DNA from: Nocardioides caeni
GTDB lineage: Bacteria; Actinomycetota; Actinomycetes; Propionibacteriales; Nocardioidaceae
Length of the DNA: 64,000 nt
Reading direction: 5' to 3'
Assembly: GCF_004912195.1 (NCBI RefSeq)
Contig: NZ_STGW01000006.1
Span: 108,160-172,159, forward strand
Below are positions 9,179 through 17,704 of this stretch, piece after piece. The position numbers and the translations under genes were made by a program. The stretch's first letter is position 1. Every line of letters starts with the position of its first letter. The notes under the pieces were generated by a model. The model saw only the letters and a program-made list of their open reading frames with translations, was not told the origin of the DNA and ran no database searches.

Positions 9179-9309
9179 GGGCCGAGCGTGTCGCCCGGTC
9201 AGGTCGGGCCGCACGGCCAGTCGCTGCGCTCGGGCCGCGGGCTGGACCTGACGCGGCTTCGCCGCGGGGCGCCACGCTGCCGGCCGCGCGGTTGGCTTCC
9301 GTAGGGCCT
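9179..9309 (+). repeat. Structured 3' element, copy A (downstream of lsr2)
   Basis: About 131 bp begin just after the lsr2 stop. The element shares its outer parts with copy B at 26143-26272: the opening GGCCGAGCG.GTCGCCC, then GCGGCTTCGCCGC, GGGCGCC.CGCTGCCGGC and a GTAGG.CCT end. A stem GTCAGGTC (9198-9205) / GACCTGAC (9245-9252) occupies the place where copy B has a different but equally paired stem. It may work as a terminator, an mRNA-stabilising end or a small RNA. No protein is encoded. Confidence 0.7.
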
Positions 9310-9352
9310 CTGTTGGTCTGGCGGCAAGACGCATCCGCCTGGTCGGGGCGTT

Positions 9353-9363
9353 CGCTCACAGCG
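9353..9363 (+). promoter_or_regulatory. Probable ClgR operator upstream of clpC
   Basis: CGCTCACAGCG fits the CGC-Y-N-A-N-R-GCG core remembered for ClgR, the activator of clp genes in corynebacteria and Streptomyces. It lies about 25 bp upstream of the -35 element of the clpC promoter, a sensible position for an activator. Confidence 0.6.
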
Positions 9364-9385
9364 GACGCCCCGGAGCCGTCAACCG

Positions 9386-9411
9386 GGAACGCGTAGGCTG
9401 TGAGCGGGGTT
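9386..9411 (+). promoter_or_regulatory. Possible SigR/SigH-type promoter of clpC, overlapping a TAGGCT -10 box
   Basis: GGAAC at 9386-9390 and GTT at 9409-9411 are separated by 18 bp, the arrangement of SigR/SigH (thiol-oxidative stress ECF) promoters. A housekeeping-like -10 TAGGCT lies inside it at 9394-9399. The clpC gene of Corynebacterium is known to use SigH, which supports the reading. Confidence 0.5.
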
Positions 9412-9451
9412 GTATCCCGTGAACACCCCAGGACGTGTGAGGAGCGTGCAG

Positions 9452-12001
9452 ATGTTCGAGCGGTTCACAGACCGAGCCCGCCGGGTGGTCGTGCTGGCCC
9501 AGGAAGAGGCCCGCATGCTCTCCCACAACTACATCGGGACCGAGCACATCCTGCTCGGTCTCATCCACGAGGGCGAGGGCGTCGCCGCCAAGGCGCTGGA
9601 GTCCCTCGACATCTCGCTCGAGGCCGTGCGTGCACAGGTCGAGGAGATCATCGGGCAGGGCCAGCAGGCGCCGTCCGGGCACATCCCCTTCACCCCGCGC
9701 GCCAAGAAGGTGCTCGAGCTGTCCCTGCGCGAGGCGCTGCAGCTCGGCCACTCCTACATCGGCACCGAGCACATCCTGCTCGGCCTGATCCGGGAGGGCG
9801 AGGGCGTCGCCGCCCAGGTGCTGCAGAAGCTCGGCGCCGACCTCAACCGGGTCCGCCAGCAGGTCATCCAGCTGCTCTCCGGCTTCCAGGGCAAGGAGAC
9901 CGGTGCGGCCGCCTCCGCCTCCGGCAGCTCCAGCGGCTCGGACGCGCCGTCGTCCTCGCTGGTCCTCGACCAGTTCGGGCGCAACCTGACCCAGGACGCC
10001 CGCGAGGGCAAGCTCGATCCGATCATCGGTCGTGGCGCCCAGATCGAGCGCGTCATGCAGGTCCTGTCCCGCCGGACCAAGAACAACCCGGTCCTCATCG
10101 GCGAGCCCGGCGTCGGCAAGACGTCGATCGTCGAGGGCCTGGCCCAGGACATCGTCAAGGGCAACGTGCCCGAGACGCTCAAGGACAAGCAGATCTACAC
10201 CCTCGACCTGGGTGCGCTGGTCGCCGGCTCGCGCTACCGCGGTGACTTCGAGGAGCGTCTCAAGAAGGTGCTCAAGGAGATCCGCACCCGCGGTGACATC
10301 GTGCTGTTCATCGACGAGATCCACACCCTCGTCGGTGCCGGTGCGGCCGAGGGCGCGATCGACGCCGCCAGCATCCTCAAGCCGATGCTGGCCCGCGGCG
10401 AGCTGCAGACGATCGGTGCGACCACGCTCGACGAATACCGCAAGTACCTCGAGAAGGACGCCGCGCTCGAGCGCCGCTTCCAGCCGATCCAGGTGCCCGA
10501 GCCGTCGATCGCCGACACGATCGAGATGCTCAAGGGCATCCGCGACCGCTACGAGGCGCACCACCGGGTGACCATCACCGACGAGGCGCTGGTCTCCGCG
10601 GCGACGCTGGCCGACCGCTACATCTCCGACCGGTTCCTGCCGGACAAGGCCATCGACCTGATCGACGAGGCCGGCTCGCGGCTGCGGATCCGCCGGATGA
10701 CGGCGCCCGCCGACCTGCGCGAGTACGACGACAAGATCGGCGAGGTGCGTCAGCGCAAGGAGGCCGCGATCGACGGCCAGGACTTCGAGGCCGCCGCGCG
10801 ACTGCGCGACGAGGAGAAGCAGCTGATCCTCGCCAAGTCCGAGCGTGAGAAGCAGTGGCGCTCCGGCGACATGGACGAGGTCGCCGAGGTCGACGAGGAG
10901 CTGGTCGCCGAGGTGCTGGCGGTCGCGACGGGCATCCCGATCGTCAAGCTCTCCGAGGAGGAGTCCACGCGACTGCTCAAGATGGAGGACGAGCTCCACA
11001 AGCGGGTCATCGGCCAGGACGAGGCCGTCAAGGCGCTCTCGCGGGCCATCCGTCGTACGCGTGCCGGCCTGAAGGACCCCAAGCGTCCCGGTGGCTCGTT
11101 CATCTTCGCCGGCCCGTCCGGTGTCGGAAAGACGTGGCTGTCCAAGACGCTCGCGGAGTTCCTCTTCGGCGACGAGGACGCGCTGATCCAGCTCGACATG
11201 TCGGAGTTCGGCGAGAAGCACACCGTCTCGCGCCTCTTCGGCTCGCCTCCGGGCTACGTCGGCTACGAGGAGGGCGGCCAGCTCACCGAGAAGGTGCGCC
11301 GCAAGCCGTTCTCCGTGGTCCTCTTCGACGAGGTCGAGAAGGCCCACCCCGACATCTTCAACTCCCTGTTGCAGATCCTCGAGGAAGGTCGTCTGACCGA
11401 CTCGCAGGGCCGGGTCGTGGACTTCAAGAACTGCGTCATCATCATGACCACCAACCTCGGCTCGCGCGACATCGGCAAGTCGGTGGGTCTGGGCTTCGGC
11501 GGCGGCGACGCGGCCGGCTCCTACGACCGGATGAAGGCCAAGGTCTCCGACGAGCTCAAGCAGCACTTCCGTCCCGAGTTCCTCAACCGTGTCGACGAGA
11601 TCATCGTGTTCCCGCCGCTGTCGCAGGAGCAGATCGTCGCGATGGTCGACAACATGATCGCCTCGGTGGAGGTCCGGCTGAAGGACCGCGACATGAAGAT
11701 CGAGCTCACCCAGAAGGCCAAGGCCCTCCTGGCCGAGCGCGGCTTCGACCCGGTCCTCGGTGCCCGGCCGCTGCGCCGCACGGTGCAGCGCGAGATCGAG
11801 GACGTCCTCGCCGAGAAGATGCTCTATGGCGAGGTCGGCCCCGGCCAGATCGTGCTCGTGGACGTCGAGGGCGAGGGCGCGGCCGCGGCCTTCACCTTCG
11901 AGGGCCAGAAGGTCGCCGAGCTGCCCGACATGCCGCCGCTCGAGACCGTCGCCGAGGGTCCGATCGAGATCGCGCCCGAGGTCGACCTCGACAAGGACTG
12001 A
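9452..12001 (+). CDS. clpC: ATP-dependent Clp protease ATPase subunit ClpC
   Basis: This 849-residue class I Hsp100 unfoldase feeds substrates to ClpP in the cytoplasm. It has two Clp_N repeats (about 1-145, each with [13 protein letters not shown] or [13 protein letters not shown]). AAA1 carries Walker [10 protein letters not shown] near 217 and Walker [14 protein letters not shown] segment lies near 430-465. AAA2 has GPSGVGKTW near 553, [12 protein letters not shown] and the ClpP-binding and D2-small regions. The ATG at 9452 follows GAGGAG at good spacing and matches the universal [10 protein letters not shown] start. A hairpin terminator follows the gene. The upstream ClgR-like box and SigR-like promoter suggest stress control. 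Confidence 0.98.
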   Translation: MFERFTDRARRVVVLAQEEARMLSHNYIGTEHILLGLIHEGEGVAAKALESLDISLEAVRAQVEEIIGQGQQAPSGHIPFTPRAKKVLELSLREALQLGHSYIGTEHILLGLIREGEGVAAQVLQKLGADLNRVRQQVIQLLSGFQGKETGAAASASGSSSGSDAPSSSLVLDQFGRNLTQDAREGKLDPIIGRGAQIERVMQVLSRRTKNNPVLIGEPGVGKTSIVEGLAQDIVKGNVPETLKDKQIYTLDLGALVAGSRYRGDFEERLKKVLKEIRTRGDIVLFIDEIHTLVGAGAAEGAIDAASILKPMLARGELQTIGATTLDEYRKYLEKDAALERRFQPIQVPEPSIADTIEMLKGIRDRYEAHHRVTITDEALVSAATLADRYISDRFLPDKAIDLIDEAGSRLRIRRMTAPADLREYDDKIGEVRQRKEAAIDGQDFEAAARLRDEEKQLILAKSEREKQWRSGDMDEVAEVDEELVAEVLAVATGIPIVKLSEEESTRLLKMEDELHKRVIGQDEAVKALSRAIRRTRAGLKDPKRPGGSFIFAGPSGVGKTWLSKTLAEFLFGDEDALIQLDMSEFGEKHTVSRLFGSPPGYVGYEEGGQLTEKVRRKPFSVVLFDEVEKAHPDIFNSLLQILEEGRLTDSQGRVVDFKNCVIIMTTNLGSRDIGKSVGLGFGGGDAAGSYDRMKAKVSDELKQHFRPEFLNRVDEIIVFPPLSQEQIVAMVDNMIASVEVRLKDRDMKIELTQKAKALLAERGFDPVLGARPLRRTVQREIEDVLAEKMLYGEVGPGQIVLVDVEGEGAAAAFTFEGQKVAELPDMPPLETVAEGPIEIAPEVDLDKD

Positions 12002-12033
12002 CCCGACGCCGCGGATGGGCGTGTGACATCCGG

Positions 12034-12072
12034 CCCGACCTGGTTCGCCAGGTCGGGTCGGTTCGCGTTTTT
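12034..12072 (+). terminator. Rho-independent terminator of clpC
   Basis: A perfect 10-bp stem CCCGACCTGG / CCAGGTCGGG closes on a TTCG tetraloop. A run of five T follows at 12068-12072 after a ten-base spacer, so the U tract is later than in a classical terminator. Confidence 0.75.
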
Positions 12073-12074
12073 CG

Positions 12075-12088
12075 GGGCAGGGACTATC
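12075..12088 (+). repeat. Single arm of the menD-type palindromic repeat
   Basis: GGGCAGGGACTATC is identical to the last 14 bases of the right arm of the palindrome inside menD (60817-60839), and both copies are preceded by a T-rich stretch. It lies two bases beyond the mutY stop, in the clpC-mutY gap. It may be a half-copy of a dispersed element. Confidence 0.5.
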
Positions 12089-12090
12089 GC

Positions 12091-12969
12091 TCAGGGCAGG
12101 CGGTAGCGGCCGTCGTCATCCAGCACGAGGAGGCCGTCGGTGAGCAGGGAGGCGAGGGCGCGCTCGCGTTGCACGGGCTCGTCCCAGGCCGCGTCGAGTC
12201 GCGCCCGGTCGACGCTGCCGGGAGCGTCGCGCAGGACGGCCAGGATTCGTCCTCGGCACTGCCGGTCGGTGCCGGCCCAGGCCTGGACGGGTCGCGGTGG
12301 CCCGTCGTACGGCGGAGCGCCGGCGGCCTGCCAGCGACACTGGTCGCTGACGGGGCAGGCGGGGCACTGGGGCCGGGCGGCCGTGCAGACCAGCGCGCCG
12401 AGCTCCATCACCGCCACGGACCACGTCGCGGCGGTCGGAGCGTCGCCGGGAAGCAGGTCCGCCGCCAGATCCCGCTCGGCGCGGTTGACGCTGCGGGCCG
12501 GGAACTCGACGCCGGAGACCGCCCGGGCGAGCACCCGGCGCACATTGGTGTCGAGGACGACCTGACGCCTGCCGTGGGCGAAGCTCGCGATCGCCGCCGC
12601 GGTGTAGTCGCCCACCCCGGGCAGGGCGATGAGCTCGTCGTAGCTGTCCGGGACCTCGCCACCGTGCTGCTCGGTGATCGCCACCGCAGCGGCGTGCAGG
12701 CGCAGCGCCCGTCGCGGGTAGCCCAGCCGTCCCCAGGCCCGCACGGCCTCGCCGCTGGACTCGGCAGCCAGCGCGGCAGGTGTGGGCCAGCGCTCCAGCC
12801 ATGTCGCGTGCACCGGCAGCACCCGCACCACGGGCGTCTGCTGCAGCATGAACTCGCTGACCATCACCGACCAGGGCGTCGCGCCGTTGCCCCGCCACGG
12901 CAGGTCGCGGGCGTGCTCGTCGTACCAAGCGAGGATCGGGTCGACGAGGTCGGAGGAGGGACGGGACAT
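12091..12969 (-). CDS. mutY: A/G-specific adenine glycosylase MutY
   Basis: This 292-residue base-excision-repair enzyme removes adenine mispaired with 8-oxoguanine. It has the helix-hairpin-helix LPGVGDYTAAAIASFA, the catalytic Asp context VLDTNVRRVLAR, and a [4Fe-4S] cluster motif C-x6-C-x2-C-x5-C in CTAARPQCPACPVSDQC. The C-terminal NUDIX-like 8-oxoG recognition domain of E. coli MutY is not present as such; short MutY proteins of this size are usual in actinobacteria. The gene is divergent from the membrane protein at 13056. A CACAAT box lies nine bases upstream of its ATG. Confidence 0.93.
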   Translation of the reverse strand: MSRPSSDLVDPILAWYDEHARDLPWRGNGATPWSVMVSEFMLQQTPVVRVLPVHATWLERWPTPAALAAESSGEAVRAWGRLGYPRRALRLHAAAVAITEQHGGEVPDSYDELIALPGVGDYTAAAIASFAHGRRQVVLDTNVRRVLARAVSGVEFPARSVNRAERDLAADLLPGDAPTAATWSVAVMELGALVCTAARPQCPACPVSDQCRWQAAGAPPYDGPPRPVQAWAGTDRQCRGRILAVLRDAPGSVDRARLDAAWDEPVQRERALASLLTDGLLVLDDDGRYRLP

Positions 12970-13043
12970 GGCCGGCCCATTGTGACGCCCGCCGACTCGG
13001 GGGCTGCGCGGCGGGGCAACCGCCGGACGGCGCGGCGGCTGGC

Positions 13044-13049
13044 TACGGT
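13044..13049 (+). promoter_or_regulatory. -10 box TACGGT, leaderless
   Basis: TACGGT is followed by exactly six bases and then the ATG at 13056. Confidence 0.6.
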
Positions 13050-13055
13050 CGGATC

Positions 13056-13790
13056 ATGCCCAGCCGTCCGCCCACCGCCATGGCGCCACGCGGACCGCTG
13101 CCGGCCGGCGTCTACTGGCGGCGACGGCTCTTCGTCGGTGTCCTCGCGCTGTCGATCGTGTTCGTCATCGGCCGTTGGATCGCCGGCGGTGACGACGGCT
13201 CGTCCGACGACGGAGCAGCGGCCCAGCAGGCTGCCGCGCAGGTGCAGGCCACGGAGACGGTGACCGCCGGGGTCGACGACGGCGACGTCACGCCCGACGC
13301 CAGTGGCTCACCCTCGGCCGAGGCCACACCGCGACTGGCGCAGCCCGAGGGCCCCTGCACACCCGACGACGTCGTCGTCACGCCGTCGGTCGCCGAGGGT
13401 CAGGCTGCCGGCGCGGACGTCACCGTCCAGCTCTCCCTCCAGAGCCTCCGCTCCGAGGCGTGCACCTGGGAGGTCTCCGGCACCAGCCTCGTCGTGCGGA
13501 TCAGCCAGTCGGGCGACCAGCTCTGGACGACCCAGCAGTGCCGCCGCGCCGTGCCCGACCAGTCCGTCGTCGTGCGACGCAGCGTCGCCACCGTCGTGCC
13601 GTTGACCTGGGACGCGCGCGAGTCCGACCAGGGCTGCTCCGGCCGCACCAACTGGGTCATGCCGGGGGAGTTCACGATTGCCGCCGCCGCCCTGGGTGGC
13701 GAGCCGACGGTGGCCGAGTTCGCCCTCGTGTCGCCGAGCGAGGACACGACCATCGACATGAAGTGGGAGCCGGCCCGAGCGTTCCGCTGA
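13056..13790 (+). CDS. Membrane-anchored conserved protein, function unknown
   Basis: This 244-residue protein has a short basic N-terminus, one transmembrane helix (LFVGVLALSIVFVIG, about residues 27-41) and an extracellular remainder. A Gln/Ala/Thr-rich linker is followed by a beta-rich domain with four cysteines (GPCTPDDV, SEACTWEV, TQQCRRAV, DQGCSGRT), probably two disulfides. The layout resembles actinobacterial DUF4232-like or adaptor domains, but I do not assign a family. The start is supported by the leaderless -10 box. Its position between mutY and disA is probably shared with relatives. Confidence 0.75.
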   Translation: MPSRPPTAMAPRGPLPAGVYWRRRLFVGVLALSIVFVIGRWIAGGDDGSSDDGAAAQQAAAQVQATETVTAGVDDGDVTPDASGSPSAEATPRLAQPEGPCTPDDVVVTPSVAEGQAAGADVTVQLSLQSLRSEACTWEVSGTSLVVRISQSGDQLWTTQQCRRAVPDQSVVVRRSVATVVPLTWDARESDQGCSGRTNWVMPGEFTIAAAALGGEPTVAEFALVSPSEDTTIDMKWEPARAFR

Positions 13791-13820
13791 TCCCGGGTCG
13801 GCGAGGACCGAGCGCGGGCC

Positions 13821-13945
13821 CGTTGGTCGAGGAACTTGCACAGCAAGCGTCTCGAGACGCCTGGCCGTGGTGCTGTGTCCGGCCCGGTCTGGCGCGGAGG
13901 ATGCGGGGGTCTCGAGACGGCCGTGGCCGGCCTCCTCGACCAACG
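13821..13945. repeat. Nested palindromic intergenic repeat
   Basis: A 13-bp perfect inverted repeat (CGTTGGTCGAGGA at 13821, TCCTCGACCAACG at 13933) encloses two inner GTCTCGAGAC motifs at about 13850 and 13909. It fills the gap between two converging genes and belongs to the TCGAG/TCTCGA-rich class of repeats also seen at 46179-46290. Confidence 0.65.
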
Positions 13946-13961
13946 GAGGCAGTGGCTGGCC

Positions 13962-15035
13962 TCAGACGTACCGCTCGAGGATGGTCGACTCGGCCAGGCG
14001 ACTGAGCCCCTCGCGAACGCTGCGGGCGCGCAGCTCGCCGACGCCCTCGACGGCCTGCAGGTCGTCGATGCCGGCGGAGAGCAGCTTCTGCAGGGTGCCG
14101 AAGTGGTCCACGAGGCCCTCGACGACGTTGGAGGGTAGGCGGGGGACCTTCGTGAGCAGGCGGTAGCCGCGGGGCGCGACCGCGCCGTCGAGGTGCTCCC
14201 CACCGCCGATGCCGAGCACCTTCGCGACGGCGGAGGGATCGACGAGGTCGGTGGCGGAGAGCTGCTCCAGCTTCTGCAGCAGGTCCTCCGGGTCCCGGCT
14301 GCGCCGGCGGGAGGGCACGTAGTCGCGGATCACGAGCTCACGCTCGGTGTCGACGCCGGTGATCAGTTCCTCGAGCTGCAGGGCCAGCAGGCGGCCGTCG
14401 GTGCCGAGCTCGAGGACGTAGTCGTCGATCTCGCGGGCGATCCGGGTCACCATCTCGAGCCGCTGGGCGACCACGGCGACGTCGCGGACCGTGACCAGGT
14501 CCTCGATCTCGAGCGCGGACAGGGTGCTGGAGACCTCGTCGAGACGCAGCTTGTAGCGCTCGAGGGTCGCGAGCGCCTGGTTGGCGCGGGAGAGGATCTG
14601 GCCGGAGCCCTCGAGGACGTGGCGGATGTCGCCGACGTAGGCGGCGATGATCTGCATCGACTGCGACACCGAGATCACGGGATGGCCGGTCTGACGGGCG
14701 ACCCGGTCGGCGGTGCGGTGCCGGGTCCCGGTCTCCTCCGAGGGGATGCTCTGGTCGGGCATCAGGTGCACGGCGGCGCGGACGATCCGGTTGAGGTTGC
14801 CGTCGACGATGATCGCGCCGTCCATCTTGGCCAGCTCGCGCAGGCCGGTGGCGGTGAACGGGACGTCGAGCTCGAAGCCGCCGGTGCACAGGCTGTCGAC
14901 CAGGCGGTCCTGGCCGATCACGATCAGGGCGCCGGTGCGGCCACGCAGGATGCGCTCCAGCCCGTCGCGCAACGGAGTGCCCGGTGCGATGGACGCGAGG
15001 GTCTCGCGAAGCCGGGGGTCGGCCGAGGTGACCAC
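13962..15035 (-). CDS. disA: DNA integrity scanning diadenylate cyclase DisA
   Basis: This 357-residue protein makes cyclic di-AMP from two ATP and reports on DNA recombination intermediates. The N-terminal DAC domain has both signature motifs: DGA in AKMDGAIIVDGN and RHRTA in TGTRHRTADRVARQTG. A helical spine follows, and a C-terminal helix-hairpin-helix domain contains VEGLVDHFGTLQKLLSAGI and VEGVGELRARSVREGL. The GTG start is preceded by AGGAG at six bases. It lies 89 bp downstream of radA, a common pairing; RadA is known to modulate DisA in some bacteria. Confidence 0.97.
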   Translation of the reverse strand: MVTSADPRLRETLASIAPGTPLRDGLERILRGRTGALIVIGQDRLVDSLCTGGFELDVPFTATGLRELAKMDGAIIVDGNLNRIVRAAVHLMPDQSIPSEETGTRHRTADRVARQTGHPVISVSQSMQIIAAYVGDIRHVLEGSGQILSRANQALATLERYKLRLDEVSSTLSALEIEDLVTVRDVAVVAQRLEMVTRIAREIDDYVLELGTDGRLLALQLEELITGVDTERELVIRDYVPSRRRSRDPEDLLQKLEQLSATDLVDPSAVAKVLGIGGGEHLDGAVAPRGYRLLTKVPRLPSNVVEGLVDHFGTLQKLLSAGIDDLQAVEGVGELRARSVREGLSRLAESTILERYV

Positions 15036-15124
15036 TGACTCTCCTGCGGGGCTGCGTGATGGGACAGGGTCACCTTATCGGCGTCCGGTCGTCCGCCGCC
15101 GCCAATATCGATCGTCCAGCGGTG

Positions 15125-16576
15125 TCACTCCTGGACGAGCTCCAGCGCCGCCGCGGTCCTGCGGTCGACCTGGAGCAGACGCAGCGCACTGGCCACGTCG
15201 GGCACCTCGACGACGCGCATCCCGTCGACCATCCGGTCGGAGGCCGCCCGCCGGACACCCTGTGCCGTCCCCGGATCGGCAGGTACGACGGCCATCGCGA
15301 ACCCGAGCCGGGCTGCCTCGGCGAGGCGCTGGGGCAGGTCGCGCACCCGGCGCACCTCGCCGGAGAGGCCGATCTCGCCCATGGCGACGACCCCGGCCGG
15401 TGGGGCGGAGACGACGTGACCGGAGGCGATCGCGACGGCGAGGGCGAGGTCGCTGCCAGGGTCGGAGAGTCGGGCGCCGCCGACGGTCGAGGCGAAGACG
15501 TCGTGCTGGTGCAGCCGCAGGCCGCAGTACTGCTGCAGGACCGCGAGCACCATGGCGAGGCGGGACGAGTCGACGCCCGAGGTGGTGCGGCGGGGCCGCT
15601 CGGCCGGCGAGAGCGTGACCAGCGACTGCACCTCGGCGAGGACGGGCCGCCGGCCCTCCATGGTGACCGCGACGCACGTGCCGGGGACGCGGCCGTGGTG
15701 GCGCTCGACGAAGATCCCGGTCGGGTCCTCGACGGCGCGGATCCCGTCGGGTCCGAGATCGAAGCAGCCGACCTCGTCGACGGGTCCGAACCGGTTCTTG
15801 ACGGCGCGCAGCATCCGGAAGCGCGAGTTGCGGTCGCCCTCGAAGTGCAGCACGACGTCGACGAGGTGCTCCAGCACCCGCGGGCCGGCGATCCCGCCGT
15901 CCTTGGTGACGTGGCCGATCATCACGACGGTGATGTTGCGGCTCTTGGCCATCCGGACCAGGGCCTGGGCGACCTCCTTGACCTGGGTCACTCCGCCGGG
16001 GACGCCGTCGACGCCGGAGGCGCCGATCGTCTGCACGGAGTCGATCACCACGGTGCGTGGCCGGACCTGGTCGATGTGGGTGAGCACGGCGCCGAGGTCG
16101 GTCTCGGCGGCCAGGAAGAGGTCGTCATGGATGCCCCCGGTGCGGTCGGCGCGCAGCCGCACCTGGGCCGCGGACTCCTCCCCGGTGACATAGAGGGTGC
16201 GCTGCGGGGCGCTCGAACCGGGGGCGCTGCGGGCGGTGCGGGCGGCCACCTCGAGCAGCAGCGTCGACTTGCCGACGCCCGGCTCGCCCGCCAGCAGCAC
16301 GGCTGCCCCGGGCACCAGTCCGCCGCCGAGGACGCGGTCGAGCTCCGGCACCCCGGAGGGGTGGTGGGCGGCCTGCTCCGCCGAGACCTGGCCGATCGGC
16401 ACCGCCGGACTGGTCACCGGCCCGGCCACCTGACGGGTCCCCGCGCCGCTGGGTGCCACCGCCACCTCGGCCACCGAGCCCCACGCGTGGCACTCGGCGC
16501 AACGGCCCACCCACTTGGCGGTGGTCCAGCCGCACTCACTGCATGCGTAGGTCGAACGTGTTTTCGATCCAGCCAT
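15125..16576 (-). CDS. radA: DNA repair protein RadA/Sms
   Basis: This 483-residue RecA-like helicase drives branch migration in recombination. It has an N-terminal four-cysteine zinc finger (CSECGWTTAKWVGRCAEC), Walker A GEPGVGKSTLL, the RadA-specific KNRFG motif (AVKNRFGPVDEVG) and a C-terminal Lon-protease-like domain (DLALAVAIASG). Length is slightly above the usual ~460. TACGGT lies six bases before the ATG, so the gene is probably leaderless. It is transcribed toward disA and divergent from the LacI-type regulator. Confidence 0.97.
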   Translation of the reverse strand: MAGSKTRSTYACSECGWTTAKWVGRCAECHAWGSVAEVAVAPSGAGTRQVAGPVTSPAVPIGQVSAEQAAHHPSGVPELDRVLGGGLVPGAAVLLAGEPGVGKSTLLLEVAARTARSAPGSSAPQRTLYVTGEESAAQVRLRADRTGGIHDDLFLAAETDLGAVLTHIDQVRPRTVVIDSVQTIGASGVDGVPGGVTQVKEVAQALVRMAKSRNITVVMIGHVTKDGGIAGPRVLEHLVDVVLHFEGDRNSRFRMLRAVKNRFGPVDEVGCFDLGPDGIRAVEDPTGIFVERHHGRVPGTCVAVTMEGRRPVLAEVQSLVTLSPAERPRRTTSGVDSSRLAMVLAVLQQYCGLRLHQHDVFASTVGGARLSDPGSDLALAVAIASGHVVSAPPAGVVAMGEIGLSGEVRRVRDLPQRLAEAARLGFAMAVVPADPGTAQGVRRAASDRMVDGMRVVEVPDVASALRLLQVDRRTAAALELVQE

Positions 16577-16582
16577 GCGACG

Positions 16583-16588
16583 ACCGTA
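16583..16588 (-). promoter_or_regulatory. -10 box TACGGT of radA, leaderless
   Basis: It reads TACGGT on the minus strand, with six bases between it and the radA ATG. Confidence 0.6.
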
Positions 16589-16630
16589 GGGGACCGTGCC
16601 GACACTTCCTCGGGGACGCGCCCGTCATGG

Positions 16631-16636
16631 CACAGT
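16631..16636 (+). promoter_or_regulatory. -10 box CACAGT of the LacI-type regulator
   Basis: CACAGT is followed by six bases and then the GTG at 16643. It is a weaker variant of the TANNNT boxes used elsewhere in the window. Confidence 0.45.
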
Positions 16637-16642
16637 TTCGGT

Positions 16643-17704
16643 GTGGAGAGTCCTCGAGCGCCGGCCACCCTGGCCGATGTCGCCGAGCAGGCCGGCGTCT
16701 CGCGGCAGACCGTGTCCAACGCGATCAACAACCCCGACCTGCTGCGCCCCGACACCCTCGCCCGCGTGCAGGCGGCCATCGACGCGCTCGGCTACAGCCC
16801 CAACCATGCCGCCCGTCAGCTGCGCACCCGCAGCTCACGCCTGGTCGGCCTGCGCCTCACCCCGTCACAGGAGTTCACCGCCAACATGGCGATGGACCGC
16901 TTCAACCGCAGCCTCGTCGAGGCCTGCCGCGAGGTCGGCTACCACGTGCTGCTCTTCTCCGGCGGTCCCGCCGAGGAGGGGCAGCGCCCCGACCCGCTCG
17001 GGGGGTACGACGACCTCCTCCGCTCCACGGCGGTCGACGCCTTCGTCGTCACCGACACCTATCTCGGCAACCCCCAGACCAGCGGGCTCGCGCGGCGCCG
17101 GGCTCCGTTCGTCGCGTTCGGCCGGCCCTGGGACGACCCCGGCGCGCGGCATCCGTGGGTCGACGTCGACGGCGCTGCCGGCGTACGGCTGGCCACCGAG
17201 CACGTCCACGGCCTCGGTCACCGGCGGATCGCCTGGCTCGGGTGGGAGCCGGGCTCGTGGATCGGGGAGGACCGGAGGGCCGGCTGGCACGCGGCGATGG
17301 ACGACCTCGGGTTGATGACGGCGGGACTCGAGGCGGCGGTCGCCGACGACGTCCTCGAGGGTGGTCGCGCGGCCGCGGCGCTGCTCGACGTCGAGGAGCA
17401 CCGGGCGCCGACCGCCTTCGTGTGTGCCTCCGACACCTTGGCCGTCGGGGCTCGCGGTGCGCTGGCCGATCGCGGCCTGGTCCCCGGCCGCGACGTCGCC
17501 GTCGTCGGCTTCGACGACTCCCAGGTGGCTCAGGTGCTGGGCCTCACGTCGGTCCGCCAGCCGCTGGAGGCGGTCGCCGTGGCGATCGTCCGCGCCCTGA
17601 CCGACCTGCTCTCCGGTGAGCCGTCGCCGGCGGAGGGCCTGCTGCTGGCGCCGTCCCTCGAGGTCCGCGCCAGCTCGGGCAGCTCCGATTCAGAACGTGC
17701 GTGA
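16643..17704 (+). CDS. LacI family transcriptional regulator
   Basis: This 353-residue repressor has an N-terminal HTH (ATLADVAEQAGVSRQTVSNAINNPDLL), a hinge with YSPNHAARQLR, and a periplasmic-binding-protein-like sensor domain (VVGFDDSQVAQVLGLTSVRQPLEAV near the end). The frame is open far upstream, but the GTG at 16643 puts the HTH at the usual place and has a -10-like box six bases before it. No sugar catabolic gene is adjacent; its neighbours are radA (divergent) and a converging methyltransferase overlapping by 15 bp. The ligand and target cannot be inferred. Confidence 0.92.
   Translation: MESPRAPATLADVAEQAGVSRQTVSNAINNPDLLRPDTLARVQAAIDALGYSPNHAARQLRTRSSRLVGLRLTPSQEFTANMAMDRFNRSLVEACREVGYHVLLFSGGPAEEGQRPDPLGGYDDLLRSTAVDAFVVTDTYLGNPQTSGLARRRAPFVAFGRPWDDPGARHPWVDVDGAAGVRLATEHVHGLGHRRIAWLGWEPGSWIGEDRRAGWHAAMDDLGLMTAGLEAAVADDVLEGGRAAAALLDVEEHRAPTAFVCASDTLAVGARGALADRGLVPGRDVAVVGFDDSQVAQVLGLTSVRQPLEAVAVAIVRALTDLLSGEPSPAEGLLLAPSLEVRASSGSSDSERA

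Noticed and set aside
9356..11566. 736-residue open frame antisense to clpC
   Set aside because: It mirrors clpC codon by codon, has low-complexity Leu/Asp/Val/Gly composition and no domain; long antisense frames are expected at this GC content.
12107..12968. Plus-strand open frame across mutY continuing from clpC
   Set aside because: It runs against the strongly conserved MutY frame with its iron-sulfur motif and lacks any domain.
15056..16642. Long upstream extension of the LacI regulator frame
   Set aside because: It runs antisense through radA; the HTH begins right after the GTG at 16643, which has its own -10 box.
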